The position numbers and the translations under genes are program-made. Below are positions 11,575 through 24,117 of a DNA stretch of 64,000 nt, in pieces; position 1 is the first letter of the stretch; each line of letters begins with the position of its first letter. Source of the stretch: Glycine soja (Eukaryota; Streptophyta; Magnoliopsida; Fabales; Fabaceae); the NCBI RefSeq assembly GCF_004193775.1, contig NC_041002.1, positions 5,691,261-5,755,260 of the forward strand. The letters run 5' to 3'. Below the pieces are notes generated by a model. That model had not been told where the DNA came from. It saw nothing but the letters and a program-made list of their open reading frames with translations, and searched no databases.

Positions 11575-12291
11575 TTATTCATGCAGTTGGATATGCCACA
11601 TATAGAGTGAAGTGTTGAAATCATGATGATTGGCTTTGCACCATGACCATGCCATATATTTCACTACATCAAATACTGCCTTAGTGTCAAAACTCTTTGA
11701 ATTAAACTTTATACAATTTTGGTGCAACCATATGCCCCACACTACCATTGCCCATGTAGACAACCATGCAAGGGAAAATTTGTTTCTATTTAACATGCCT
11801 TTGTGTTGCCAAAAGTGGTGGATACATTCTCTGAGAAAAACCCTGATATCCCAAAACCTCAAGTAACAACAATTCCAAATGTGTTTTGCAAATTTACTTT
11901 CAAACAATAAGTTCCTAGATGATTCCAAAAAATCATTACAGAAACACACAATTTATATTTGCATCACCAGAAATAATATTTCTTCTATCTTCAAATTATC
12001 CATAGTTTGGATTATATCATGTGTCTTCCTCCAAATGAAGCCTTTTACTTTTGAAGGTATTGGTAGCTTTCAAATTTGTTGATAGAACTCTGCATCCTCC
12101 ACATTTCCTTCCATGATCAAGCTATCATATACCTCCCTCACCACATACTTGTTCTCCTCATTTAGGTCCATTCCCATCCATTCTACATATTTTGCTTTGG
12201 CTGAATTTCCCCAATAACATTCCACATTTTTTGCAACATGTATTGCTCCTATTGAAACTAAGATCTCATCCATTGTATCTTCCATTACCAT
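11575..12291 (-). pseudogene. LINE ORF2 C-terminal zf-RVT region
   Basis: Frames 12,291-12,070 and 11,949-11,575 form the end of ORF2. The second carries LLFESKFAKHIWNCCYLRF and WAMVVWGIWLHQNCIKFNSK, the conserved 'HLFf-C.fa..vW' and 'ia.yvvWsiWlerN' blocks of the zf-RVT tail. The zinc-binding C/H residues are partly lost. The A tail of the element follows about 215 bp downstream on this strand. Confidence 0.7.
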
Positions 12292-12406
12292 TGCCCCCTA
12301 TTCCATGTATCCACCTCTGGAATCATACAATTTTTTTCTCCGAATTTAAAACAAAATTATTAAAGTTTTTTTTTTTACAAAGTTTCTCCCCCGCCCATCT
12401 AGCTCT

Positions 12407-13066
12407 CTAAAAGCTCAATTTCCTCCTATCCCCAATCATTGTTGAAACATTATTTTGAAACCACCCAAGTTCATTCTCAAACACCTCACAATAATTTAAA
12501 ATGTCACACCACCATTGTGACCCCTTAATTAGGTACCCTCCTCCTACAAGAGTGTCCAAATTTGAAATGCCATACTTCCTTACCAAAACATTCCTCCCAA
12601 GGCTCTCCCTCTCATTTAAAAGTCTCCATAACCATTTCTCTAACAAATTTTTATTCAATACCTCTAAATTTTTTATTCATAACCCATCATTCTTAACAGA
12701 AGAGCCTACTACCTCCCACCTCACCCATGCCACCTTGTTTTCCTCACCTTTTGCTCCCCAAAGGAAGTTCCTTTGAATTTGATTAAGGATATCAAGGACT
12801 TTCTTAGTGACTTTAAAGAAGGAAATATAATACAAGGATAGGACAAATTTTACCAAGGAAATTCTCCCTCTAAATGACAAGTGCCTCATTCTCCATGGTG
12901 TAAGTTTCCTCTTCATTTTGTCAATCATTGGTTGCCATGTACTCACCTTCATTGCATCCGCTTCCACAGGTAATCCCAAGTAGATAAAAGGGATGGTCAT
13001 AGTTGTGCAATTCAAGATTTTTGCAAAGCTAAGAACTTTCCTTTGATCCACATGAGTGCCCACCAA
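12407..13066 (-). pseudogene. LINE ORF2 reverse transcriptase, thumb part
   Basis: Two minus frames (13,066-12,677 and 12,658-12,407) give the post-catalytic part of a plant LINE reverse transcriptase: IPFIYLGLPVEADA, MKRKLTPWRMRHLSFRGRIS, and NQIQRNFLWGAKGEENK. These are standard conserved blocks ('YLGlPvg', 'l..Wk...Ls.gGR..L', 'FlWgG'). The two frames are separated by a shift. Confidence 0.75.
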
Positions 13067-13465
13067 GTTGTTCTTGAAAAAAAATTAGCTCAGATGTCAT
13101 TTCAAAGCATCTAAGAGTTGTCTTCAAAGTTAAAGCATGCCTCATGTCATCTCTTAAGAAAAAAATGGTCATCCACAAATTGGAGGATATAAAATTTGAA
13201 ATTATTATCCACTCGAATGCTTACCCCAAAAATGAGATTTTTTTTCCTTCGTCACCCTAATCAAACCACTCAAACCCTCTGCTACCACCAAGAAGAGAAA
13301 AAGTGCTAGGGGATTACCTTGTCGGAGATCTTTTTGTGTCAAGGACACCTCCATTGAGCTTCAATTTACAACGATGGATATGGATGAGGTTTGTAGGCAA
13401 CACCACATCCACTCAATCCACTTCCTACAAAAACCCATCCTATGAAGCATATAGATCAAAAAGTC

Positions 13466-13678
13466 TCATCTAATTGAATCATAGGCCATTTCAAAATTGG
13501 CTTTAAAAATAAGACATCCCTTTTTCTTAGTTTTTTCTTCATGGACAACCTTATTCGCAACCATCACCCCATTCAAGATATTTATTCCCTTTAGGAATGC
13601 ATATTTTCTCTCATTAATAATACCTCTCATCACCAATCTAATTCTTCTTGCCAATAATTTTGTTATGATCTTATACAA
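13466..13678 (-). pseudogene. LINE ORF2 reverse transcriptase, fingers part
   Basis: The frame starts YKIITKLLARRIRLVM, the common 'yK(l/i)iakvLa-Rl' block of non-LTR reverse transcriptases, then AFLKGINILNGVMVANKVVHE and FKANFEMAYDSI. The last matches 'lKlDfekAYDsv', but the catalytic D is N here (KANFEMAYD). The FADD-box region lies downstream, where the frame is broken. Confidence 0.75.
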
Positions 13679-14585
13679 ACATCCAATAAGAGAAATAGGC
13701 CTAAAGTCCCTCAGCCCTTGGGGCTTTTGTTTTTTAGAATAAGTGTAAGAAAAGAAGCATTGATACCTTTAGGAAATCTTCCATGATAATGGAATTCATG
13801 GATAGCCCAAAAAATTGTCTCCATTGACAAGCTCCCAACATCTTTTAAAGAAATTGAAGTTATAAACATCTAGTCCTGGGCTTTTGTTTCCATCACACTC
13901 CCACACCACATCCTTGATTTCTTGTTCCTAAAAGGCCTTAGTGAGAACTTCATTTGCTTCCATTCCAATAGTCTTGAACTTTACCCCTTTAAAAAACACA
14001 TGTATACCACCCTCCTCTGAAAACTTCTTATGGAAAAAAAATTTCACCTCTAATTTCACTCTAAAAGGATCTTCACACAAGCTCCATTCACCTTAAGACC
14101 TTTTAGATTATTGCACTTTTTCCTCCATTTTACCATAGAATAGAAAAATCTTGTATTTGCATATTCTTCCTTAAGCTATTTCACTCTTGATTTTTGACAC
14201 AAGATAGATTCATGGAATCTAGAGCTTCTCCAAAAATCCTTGATGACCTCCTCCTTTTTACATGCTACTTCCATGGATAGCCCCTCAATTTCCTCCTTCA
14301 TTTCCAATCTACTGATGTTGTTTACCAAGTCTTTTACCTTTGCCATTCAGCTATCAATTTTTTCTTTGCTCCACTTCTTGATTCAACCTTTAGGAATTTT
14401 AGTTTCTCATTTAGGACAAAAACACCCTACCCTTGAATGTTGAAAGAATGTCTTCTTCACAAAATCCACAAACCCTAGATCATCAAACCAAAATTGAACA
14501 TTTTAAAAGGTCTTTGTCCCCAATCAATCTATGCATGTTTGAGAATAATTGGACAATGGTCGAAAAATGATATTTGTAGCACATA

Positions 14586-15073
14586 TTAAATAGCATTTGG
14601 CCAAAATTGTAACCACTCCATTGACACCAAAATCCTGTCAATCCGACTCATGGCATTTCCCCCAGCTCTTACCCAAGTAAACTTCATTCCCACCAAAGGT
14701 GTGTCAATTAACTCCATTTTGTTAATAAAAGAATTTAATTCTTCCATTTTCCTTCCACCTTGTTGACTACCCTTCTCTGATCTCTTGACTTCTTCTTCCC
14801 TTCTCCTCACGACATTGAAATTTCCCACCACACACCAAAGACTCTCACCCATACTTCTTTTTAATGAAACAAGTTTCTCCCATATGCCCCTCTTATTAAC
14901 AAGATTGCATGAAGCATAAACTTTAACAAGATTGATAACTTCTTGTATCCCTTGCCACCTTTTTGAATAAACAAAAAACTCACTCTCATCTTCCATCTAA
15001 CAATTAAAATTTCTTGACACCCCATAGGCATAAAATCCCACCAGCATGGTTGATTGTTGGAGCATGTCTCCAT
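14586..15073 (-). pseudogene. LINE ORF2 endonuclease (APE-like) fragment
   Basis: Overlapping minus frames encode the C-terminal half of an apurinic endonuclease-like domain. The GDFN motif appears as VVGNFNVV (D replaced by N), and SRIDRILVS near the end matches the conserved 'S-x-I-D-x-x-x-x-S' block. In LINEs this domain nicks the target DNA. The D to N change and the frame break near 14,990 indicate loss of function. Confidence 0.7.
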
Positions 15074-15716
15074 TCAACTTGATCATCGCCCCATATCACC
15101 CCCACACACCTTGTCATTTAAGCTCTCCATTTAGGCTTCTTCCACACACGAAATTGGGATCCTCCTGTGTCACAAGCTTTCAAAAACCCTTTCATTTGAC
15201 CTTGTTTATAGGGCCTTTAACGTTGTAGGTTAGGACCTTCATGGGCAGCTCTTTGTGCCCATCTCCCTCTATTTTTTGTCCTTTGGCTCCATTGTATGTT
15301 GATCCCTTTCTTCAAGTTGGATTAAAGCCAACACAAACTCTTCCATGTTGCCTTTGAATTTAACCCTTAGTTCATCAATAATTTTAGTTAGTTTCATTGC
15401 CTCTTCTTTACCATTTTTCATCCACAAAATTTCTCTAATTTCTTCCATTAGCCTATTGTGGCATCTCACTGTACATATGTCAGGTTCGCTCGTTGTCTTC
15501 TTCCTTTCTTTAGGAGATACTTTGTCCATGTTACCCCTTGGCAATATAGATTTTTTTTAGCTAGCACATGCCAATAATTGGCATGCACATAATCTTCAAA
15601 AGGTACTACTCCTAACCCGTCATCCTCCAACTCCAACAGCTTCTTGCCACACACTTTCTGGTCCAACACCACAAATTATTTTGATTATTTTTACAACCAT
15701 GATTTGCTAAAATTAC

Positions 15717-16911
15717 CTATTTTTTACATTGACAATTATAGCGAGGTTTTTGTGGTTTCAATGCTTGATGGCTAACTCTCTTGACTTCATCTTGTTTTGT
15801 TTTGACCACTGTATGTATCCCCGATTGAGTTAGAAATATGAATATGTCAACCAACTCCTCAATAATGGGCACCTTGTTTTGATACCCATTTACTAAGCTC
15901 ATTCCACCTCCATAATTCTCACTTGGGCTCAACGTAACTAAAGGACCATTTTGAGTTTCCTTTATTTTATAAAGCTCTAGCCCACCTCCTTCCACACACA
16001 CAAGTGGGTCTAACATTCTTTTAACATTTCATGCTTATGGCTTGCCTCCACTCATTCTATTAACTTAATGCCTTCTACGCTCCCACAAGGCCCATTAAGG
16101 ACAAGCCCAACTAATGATTGTTGGGGACAATCCATAAACCTACTTTTATCCTTATATGTTTCCTCTTCCTCCAACCCTAACCCTCACTCTTGTTGTACTT
16201 CATTTAACTGTAGTTGTTGCATTATTGTTACCCAAGTCATTCCATCGTCTAATTCTAGCAAACCAGGTGCATGATTCCCATTTCTTCTTTTCCTTTTTCA
16301 TGCTTGTTTCTAGTGGTTGTACACCTTGTCTTCCATAATCATCTCCTTTGGCACTCACCCCTTTCCATTTTTGCTTGTTGTTGGGAGCCGACCTACTCCC
16401 TTGTGTCAGTAATTCCTCTTCTATTTTTTGCTTCTTTTTCGCCATCGCATTTAATGAGGTTTGTCTTATTTGAGTGTCTCTCTCGCTGCCCTTTCTAGTC
16501 ATTTTCGATCGCCCTTTGTCTCCCTGTTTTGGTTCCAACACATTTGAGTTATCACCCAGGTTGAGACCTTCCCTCTGATCAAAGCCACTTCATCACTTTC
16601 CACACTACTAACACTTGCGTAGCTCAACCCCCATGCGTTTGTGCCCCACTATTCCCCCTCGACTAAATCTTCTAATGGATGATCTTCTCCTTTCATCATT
16701 TTTGTATTACAACAACACAACCTTGAGTCCATGGTGTCACCTCTTCCACCATCCTTACACCAAAAAGCCTACCTTCTATATTAAACCTTTGATAGGAATC
16801 AATTGGTGTCATCGTTAAAGTCGTGACAAGGATCCTTGTAGTGTCCAACCTCTCCATTTGCTTAATTTCCTCAGTCGTTGCTACGAAAGTCTTGACTAAA
16901 CTCACAAACAC
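15717..16911 (-). pseudogene. Middle and end of LINE ORF1, broken
   Basis: Three minus frames (16,911-16,696; 16,541-16,200; 16,016-15,717) carry low-identity text between the RRM part and the endonuclease. The first fits the conserved ORF1 segment after the RRM in plant LINEs. The second is lysine-rich (KKKQKIEEELL), as ORF1 linkers often are. The third has no motif that I recognise. Their order and strand place them in ORF1 by context. Confidence 0.5.
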
Positions 16912-17365
16912 CTTGAAGCCTTCATCATTCTAGAAGTTTATAGGCACACCAAATACTCAAAGTCATGCTAATTTGTTCCCTAGAGCCATATATGGTTGCC
17001 ACCACGAGAACGATTGAAACCACTATCCCAACCATGCCTTGTTATTCTCTACCACCTCCATTAAATAATCTTCCTCATTCCTAGATAACAAGGCTAAATT
17101 ATCTCCCAACGACTATATCCTGATTATAGAGAAGCCTTACAAGAAGAAAGCTTCATGTGTTGAGAGGATAGAATCCTTTTTTACCAATTTCCCAATCAGA
17201 CGTTTTTTTCAACCAACTTTCATTTGTTCTTTTTATCCCGATCTCCTTTCCCTCTATCACCTTTTTTTCTTTCCTCCATTGTTGTGCATCCTCCACAGGT
17301 TTTGGTGCTCTTATCGCTTGAGCATATAAGTACCCTTCCTATCTATAAGCTTATTGCATACCACG

Positions 17366-17611
17366 CTAGTTCATTATCGGCCTCTTGCCTCTCTGGAAAT
17401 GCTTTAGTTGTGCCCTTTGTTTCCCATACTTTGGCCTATTCACAAACATCTTTGTGCCTTTAATGTATATGTTGTTGAGTCTTTCCTTCAAAGCCCCTTC
17501 ATCCCTAACACCCCAGAACCTTACAAACCTATAGCTCCACCTATTCTTGTTTCGTCGGGAAGATATGAAGACATATGTGACTTTTCCCCACCTTCTGAAG
17601 ATACCCCACAC
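17366..17611 (-). pseudogene. LINE ORF1 fragment with RRM-like domain
   Basis: The 81-residue frame reads as an RNA-recognition motif (GIFRRWGKVTYVFISSRR, RFVRFWGVRDEGALK, KMFVNRPKYGK). RRM-containing ORF1 proteins are typical of plant L1 elements and are thought to bind the element RNA. Position near the 5' end of the minus-strand LINE supports this. Further ORF1 pieces in other frames are at 16,911-16,696 (a region with LDTTRILV and RLFGVRMVEEV), 16,541-16,200 and downstream. The ORF is not continuous. Confidence 0.7.
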
Positions 17612-17784
17612 ATTGGATATTGTTACACTTTTAGGGAAATGGGTGAAATATTATTGATTGTCTTCTATCCATTATCCCAACTTCATGCTACTGGTCCTCC
17701 ACCCTCTCCTCTGGCCGGTTGTCCTTTCGCCACCTCTCCTATGCCATTGTCTATTGCCTAGGCTTTAGTTTACATATTACCAAG

Positions 17785-20700
17785 ATGAAACCTCAATTTT
17801 AATAAGAGAATAACACCAACAACAATTATGGTATTGCCATTTAAGTTTTATCCTAAATAAAACATGTTAGAGAGCGTGTTGTTAATATTCCTTTATAATT
17901 ATACATTTTTATAAATTTAAAAATCCATTTGGATTTAAAAAATAAAATAAAATATTTATAAAATAATACCTACTTACCTTACAAAGGTGGATCATATTAG
18001 CAATTAAGATGAATGAAGACCCTATTATCTTTTAAATCCATCTACGATCAAACCAGGTCAAAAAAGCTCAATTTTAAATTTTTAGGAGAAAATTGCCCAA
18101 TTTGATCAAACTTAGGACACCTCACACATTTAGGCTTTCTCCAACCCTCATTCTTAGGTGAGATGTCAATGACAAACGGCAATGCTTGGCTTCTCATGAA
18201 ACCATCGATCCATTGATCCACACACATATACAATGATGAAAGCTACCAACAATTTATGTCGCCAAACACAATATTAAAAAAATTCAAAAAATGCTCCAAA
18301 ACGAAAAGGTCATTCATTCATTGTGTTTGGTTATAACTTATAATGTCTGCCATTGCTCTTGTTTCATCTGAAGAAAATGAGTGACTGTTGGCCGGTCGCG
18401 AAAGTTACATTTCACCTTGAGCGTAAACGACGCTTTCGCTTTGTAATAAAGACAAGTGCAACGAGGGCATTTCTGTAATTATGCCACATGCTGCTGGCCA
18501 TAGCCTGCTACAGTTACCACATAAATGTATTTTTCCTACAATTTCTATGTCCAAGTGAAAAATAAAAATAAATTGATATCACAGATGTTCAGATTAAAAA
18601 ATAAATTTTATATTAACATCTAATCATGAATTAATATTTAAATTATTTTAAAAATTAATAAATAGATATCATATATAATATATTATGATTTGATGATTAT
18701 GTAGAATTTTTACATTATTAATATATAATTTTTTTTCTCTTAAAAATTGACTAACCCTAAGAAGTTATCGAATGAAAAAAGACACGATCCCGCATCTCAT
18801 AAGTCATAGATTTAAATCTCTACTTATCTTTTTGAGGTTAGATAAAAGTAAATATATTTGCCAGCAATATTTATACTAATTTTTTTTCTTGGAATAGAGC
18901 ACCATATCCTTCTCCTAAACTTAGAATCACAAAAAAAATAATTAAAAATGACAAGAGGTAATTTAGATTTAGATTTATTTATAATAATAAAAGAATCAAG
19001 CAATTGGTTGAATCAAACACAAAGTACCAAACTACCAATACTTTGCGTGTGCACAAATCAGATTTTCGACTACAGTAAATTGACATTCAAAGTTGGGGGT
19101 CATTGTGAATTTCATTATTCGTCAATCATTGTCGGCTGGGGACTTAGCACGCAACTTGACAAGAAAAAATGTAGTACTCTATTTACTGAAATAATAAAGA
19201 ATATAGATAATTTATATTTTCACATTAATTAAAATTGTAAAATACTAATAAAGTGTGTATCTGGGTCTTCCTTAGTTATTAACTTATTAATTAGTCAAGT
19301 AAAGTAAATACAGGGAAAAAGTCTCATAATTAATTTCAATTTAATTTATTTACGGTATTTTTTTCTTAATTCTCTAGTTCGATTTTAATTAATCTAAAAT
19401 TTGAGTGGAAATAAATAAAATTTAACCAATAATTATTTTTGTGAAAAATTAAATTTAAGTAATATCCAAATCAAATTTATTCATGGTGTTAAAAATTGAC
19501 ATTTTCACACTTTAGTACTTTGTCCTTTTTAGTACGTTGAAAATTTATTAGAAATATGTCCCCAAAAAATTTATTAGAAATAAAACATACATATTTATTT
19601 ATTTATTTACAATCTAATGATTATAATAAATAATTAATTTTAATTATTAGATCTCAAGATGATGAAAATGATAAATAATTCTAAAAGAGTTTCTTTTAAA
19701 ATAAGTGAATTCTCTCTATATATATATATAACACAAGACAGAAAAAAAATAATCCATATAATTGGTGATGTGATATAAAAGGAAGAGATAAATAGAAACA
19801 AATAAAAATTAAAGAGTTATCATAGTAGGTTAAGTGTAAGGTTTTAAGTACATTTGCATCTTGAGAATAATTTATTTATATTTTGTGTTTAATTTTTTTG
19901 GTGTGCAAAATTCTTTAAGCTAACAACAATCACAAATTATAAGCGAGATTAATCTATGATGTATTATCCATTGGTTTGGAGGACACTCATAGTCTCTCAT
20001 CCAAAAAAAATTTTAAAAAATATTAATAAGATGTTTCTAATATTTGAATGTTCATGACTCTTAAAAATATTTACTATGTTATTTCATTATTTGAGCTTCA
20101 ATAATAAAAAAAACAAAAAAAACTTCAATTAGAAGCATAAACTAAAGATGCTTTATAGCTGCATAGATATAAATTGTCAATCTAATTTAAGCAATAATTT
20201 GTAGATCAATGGTGGATTAGCCTTTTTTAGCAATTATTTTAAGCAATTTTTTAACTTGTGATCAATGGACCGCAATATTCATGAATTAATATTTTTTTGT
20301 GTAAGAATTTAGATATCAACCTGTCTTGTTATATTATAAAAACTGAAAAAAAAGTAGAAATAGTACTCTTTGAATTTGACTATTGAAAATATGTATATAT
20401 TTAAAACATTTTGTAAAATGAAATAAAGTAATATTTCGAGTTCTAAACTAATGTATTAAATAGTTTTTTTAAAATAGTATTACTGCTTAATATTTTAAAA
20501 ACTATTTTAACATTTTCTTGTTGAGATTTGTAATACCAAGATTACAAACTTAATTCATAAAATATTAGTTAAAAACGTAATAATACCAAAAAAGAAATAT
20601 CAGAGGGCAGTGTTTGGGATTCTACCAGAAACCGACAAAGCAAGAGGGTGTGTATGGGACACTACGAAGATGGAAATGGAATACTGGACCAGGTCAAAAA

Positions 20701-21660
20701 ATGGAAAAATAAAATAAAGGCAAATGTTAGAATACTAGCTAAGATTTGTCAAAAAAAGAAGAAGAAAAAAGAATACTAGTTGAGAAATTAAAAAGCCATT
20801 CTAAATTACTACTAATAAATTTCTTATCATAATTTCTAATATTTTAAAATATTTATAATAAATTATTATCTATTAATCTTATATAATAAAACAGTACAAA
20901 TTTGACCTTTCCTCTTTTACCGGTCACTTTCACGCGTCATGCCTTTTTTTACCTGTTCAAATCCACAAAGGAAACGGCCAACGCCACCCATGACTTGAAA
21001 ATGAAAACTTTATTTAAGAATACTACTAGATAAAATTGATATAAAAATGTTTAAAATAATAAAAAATGAAATATACTTTATCATATATGTTGAAAACTAT
21101 TCGTATAACACTATCATTACTTGTTATAATATTAGTTTATTCATTAAGTAAAATATTAGTTGTCCTTTTTAATTCTGTTGATTTGAATCACGTTCAATTT
21201 GTTTTTTCAAGGTTTTTTAACCTGATTAAGTCATTTTAAAACCAAAAGTAACTTAATTTGGGTTTGCAGTAAATTTTCTTTTACCTAAAATTTAGAACTA
21301 TTATTATTTACTTAAAATATTTAGAAATTAAATTGATTAACTGTTTTAAACATTTTTTTTTGAAAACTTTGCAAACTAAACTTTTATTTTAATTTAGAGT
21401 TTTTTTCCTCAAATTTTATTGAAATTTTACAAATTTTTTATATTTGTTTCAGGACTAAAATCAATCATAAATCTTAAATTATTTAAATAGAAAAGAATAA
21501 TTTAAAGATTTTATTAAAATGAATTGACAGTAGAAATATGTTCATATTTTTCTTGATTTTAAGTGTTTAATGAAATTGCATTTTTAAGGTTTAACCTTAA
21601 ATATCTCCTATTCAATTAGATACATGACAAACTTTATCGTCGATAGTAGGAAAAAAAACG
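17785..21660. other. AT-rich spacer, no gene recognised
   Basis: Two short open frames (18,233-18,048 minus; 18,948-19,232 plus) show no domain, no supporting neighbours and a composition like their surroundings, so I do not call them. A less AT-rich patch at 18,370-18,500 (tggccggtcgcgaaag, gtaaacgacgctttcgc) stands out in composition but gives no protein or RNA match that I can defend. Confidence 0.4.
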
Positions 21661-21664
21661 GAAA

Positions 21665-23850
21665 TGGGGCATTTTAAAATAAAATTAACAAATGAGATAA
21701 AATTTAAATTAATATTTAAAAATGGATAAGCAGTAGGTTATCTTACTACTTCTAAGTTGAAAGTCTGTGTTATGATTTTTTTTTCAAGTCATAAAATATT
21801 TTCAACTTCAATTTTTTTTTTCCAATCCAACTTTAAAATCCTAAGGGATTTTTTTTTCTTTTTCTATTGAAGTCATAAAATGCTTTACGATTTTTTTTAG
21901 AACAACTTTAAGTTGTAAGGGTATTTTTTTCCTTTTTCCATTTCAATTATTAATTTTTTAAGTCGTAAATAATTTTTTTATTTTAATTATTTAATGAATT
22001 AATGTATGTTTTTAGTTTTATTTAATATTTTTTATATTTTTATATTCTCTTATTTAATATTTTCTATATTTTTTTACTAAGGATTATTATTTGCTTTGTA
22101 AACTAAAAAAATAATCAAAAACTTAAATTTAAATAAAAATATTTTCTAACTAATATTAACTTCTAATTTATCAAATAATAGTAATTTTAAAAAAAAAATA
22201 TTTTTCACAGTTAAATTAATAATTTCCTATAGTAGTATTAATTTATTTATTTTATAAATTCTTTTAATATTAACAATAGAAAAAAATTAGTAAAAAAAGT
22301 AGTTATTAAAATAAAAACGACATAATACATTAATATAAAATAAAAAATACAAATTAAACACATAAAATTAAAAAGTAAAAATAATATTAGTCGTCAACTC
22401 ACTTGTATGGACAATAATTATGATTGTCTTTTAATTCTACATAATGAATATTTCTTAGACTTATTTGAACTTGGTTAGTTCACTTCATTACGTATACGAC
22501 TCTTATTACTTCCAATGATCAAACATAAAATATGAACTCAAATATTGAGGTCATTTATTTTTGTTAAACAAATATGTGTGGTATATTTTAATACTTTTAT
22601 TTAAATTTAAACTTTTGCATTATTTTTTTAATTTACAAAACAAATAATAATCCTTAGTAAAAAAAATATAGAAAATATCAAATAAAATAACATAAAAATT
22701 ATTGAAAATATTAAATTAAACTAAAAAAGAAAAATACATTAATTCTTAAAAAATTAAAATAAAAACTATTTATGACTTTAAAAAAATTAAAAATTGAAGT
22801 CGTAAATGGAAAAAGAAAAAAAAGAAAAAAATATCCTTATGACTTTAAAGTTGTTCTGAAAAAAAAAAGTCCTAAAATATTTTACAACTTCAATAAAAAA
22901 AAATTATTAGATAATAGTATTGAAATAAAAATAAAAATGGGAGTCATAAAATATTTTATGATTTCAATGAAAAAAAGTGATAATACAGTATACGACTTTC
23001 AACAATTCAAAAGTCGTAGGATATTTATCAGGACCAATTTATTAAGTGGGGGTAATTTTTTTTCAAAATTACAAATTAAGGGTTGATTTTGAATTATTAT
23101 CCATTTTAGAGTAAATCATAATAAATGTTATGACTTCTGAGTTGAAAGTCATAATATCAGTTAAGACTTCCAACTTTTTATGTTTTTTATATACTTTTTT
23201 TTTAGTTTTATCTAATATACTTATATATTTTTTAAATTTTTAGTACATCATTTTATTAAATGAATTTTAATCTTTTTAAATTTATGTTTTTTTATTATTT
23301 TTAATTTATAAAACAAATAAAATTCCTTTAACATTAGTAAAAAGATATATAAAATATTAAATATAGAAAGCATATTAAATAAAAAATATTAAAAAAATAT
23401 ATAACATATTAAATAAAACAAAAAATATTTATATAATATTAACTAAAAAATAAAAAAATTATTTATTTAATTATTAAATTAAAATTTTATTTTCAATTTA
23501 AAAAATAATACAAAAAACAAAAAAAAATAAAAGTAAAAAAAATGACTTTGAAGTAAAAAAAAAAAAACTCCTGAGTTTGAAGCCGTAAAAATAAAAAGAA
23601 CTTATATAATTTTGAAGATGTAAAAAAAAATAAAAAATCCTGCACCTTAAAAGTAGTAATTAAAAGAAAAACTGAAATCGTGATAAAAATACTTCAAAAT
23701 GGATAATAATTTAAAATCGACTTCTAATTAATAATTTTGAAAAAAAAATACTCCTATTTAATAAATTGACTTATGTCTTATCTTTTTTTTTTGTATTAAT
23801 TTAAATTTTATTCCATTGATAATTTTAATTAAAAAATGACCCTCTTTTGG
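21665..23850. mobile_element. 2.2-kb palindromic foldback element
   Basis: The outer ends are inverted copies: 21,665 'ggggcattttaaaataaaat' against the reverse complement of the text ending at 23,850 (gggtcattttttaattaaaa), continuing into 'ataaaatttaaattaata' on both. Inside, 21,880-22,140 is mirrored by about 22,570-22,900; for example 'tactaaggattattatttg' near 22,076 is the reverse complement of text near 22,645. A second mirrored pair is 23,035-23,105 and 23,695-23,775. No transposase is visible. An open frame at 22,772-23,086 lies within the inverted arm and is compositional (lysine-rich). I infer a non-autonomous foldback or long-TIR DNA transposon, perhaps with one nested in another. 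Confidence 0.6.
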
Positions 23851-23859
23851 TTTAGCCGG

Positions 23860-24117
23860 GATAGTATCTAGGTACACATACATCCCCATTTACAGATTTA
23901 GTCTTTACGGATGAATCCAAGAACTCCAGTTACACCGTAAGACACGGTAGCCAAATGTCTCGGTTGCTGTTTTCACTTTTCTTTCTCTCTCTCTTTTTCT
24001 TTTTTTAATTGCTTTTTATTTCTTTTAAGTTTCTTTTTTATTTTATTTTAATTCTCTGTCACCCTCTTTGAATCTTTGTATTATTAAGTTGAAGAAGGAA
24101 CCTCTCTCTCACACACG
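23860..24117 (+). promoter_or_regulatory. Probable promoter region of the galactosyltransferase gene
   Basis: A pyrimidine tract 'ctttctctctctctttttct' near 23,982-24,001 and a second 'cctctctctcacacac' near 24,101 precede the leader. Such Y-patches commonly lie at plant core promoters. No classic TATA box at a convincing distance was found. The transcription start is therefore inferred, near 24,060-24,110. Confidence 0.4.

Larger units (their letters stand above)
11337..17784 (-). mobile_element. Near full-length L1-type LINE, degenerate
   Basis: The element runs on the minus strand. Its 3' end is an A tail seen as a T run at 11,352-11,361, just after text like 'cctttttgttatgcaaaa'. Its 5' end is near 17,770. 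Flanking 14-mers tacatattattgag (11,337-11,350) and tacatattaccaag (17,771-17,784) match at 11 of 14 bases with only transitions, fitting a decayed target duplication. Inside, in order from the 5' end, are an ORF1 with an RRM, then an ORF2 with endonuclease, reverse transcriptase and zf-RVT parts. Every ORF is broken by stops and frameshifts. The length of about 6.4 kb is what an intact plant L1 would have. Confidence 0.75.

Noticed and set aside
12501..17761. Plus-strand frames across the LINE region
   Set aside because: Antisense shadows. The minus strand carries the recognisable LINE domains.
18048..19232. Two small open frames in the spacer
   Set aside because: No motif, no splice context, and composition equal to the surroundings.
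22772..23086. 104-codon lysine-rich open frame
   Set aside because: It lies in one arm of the foldback element. Its composition follows the A-rich DNA and no domain is visible.
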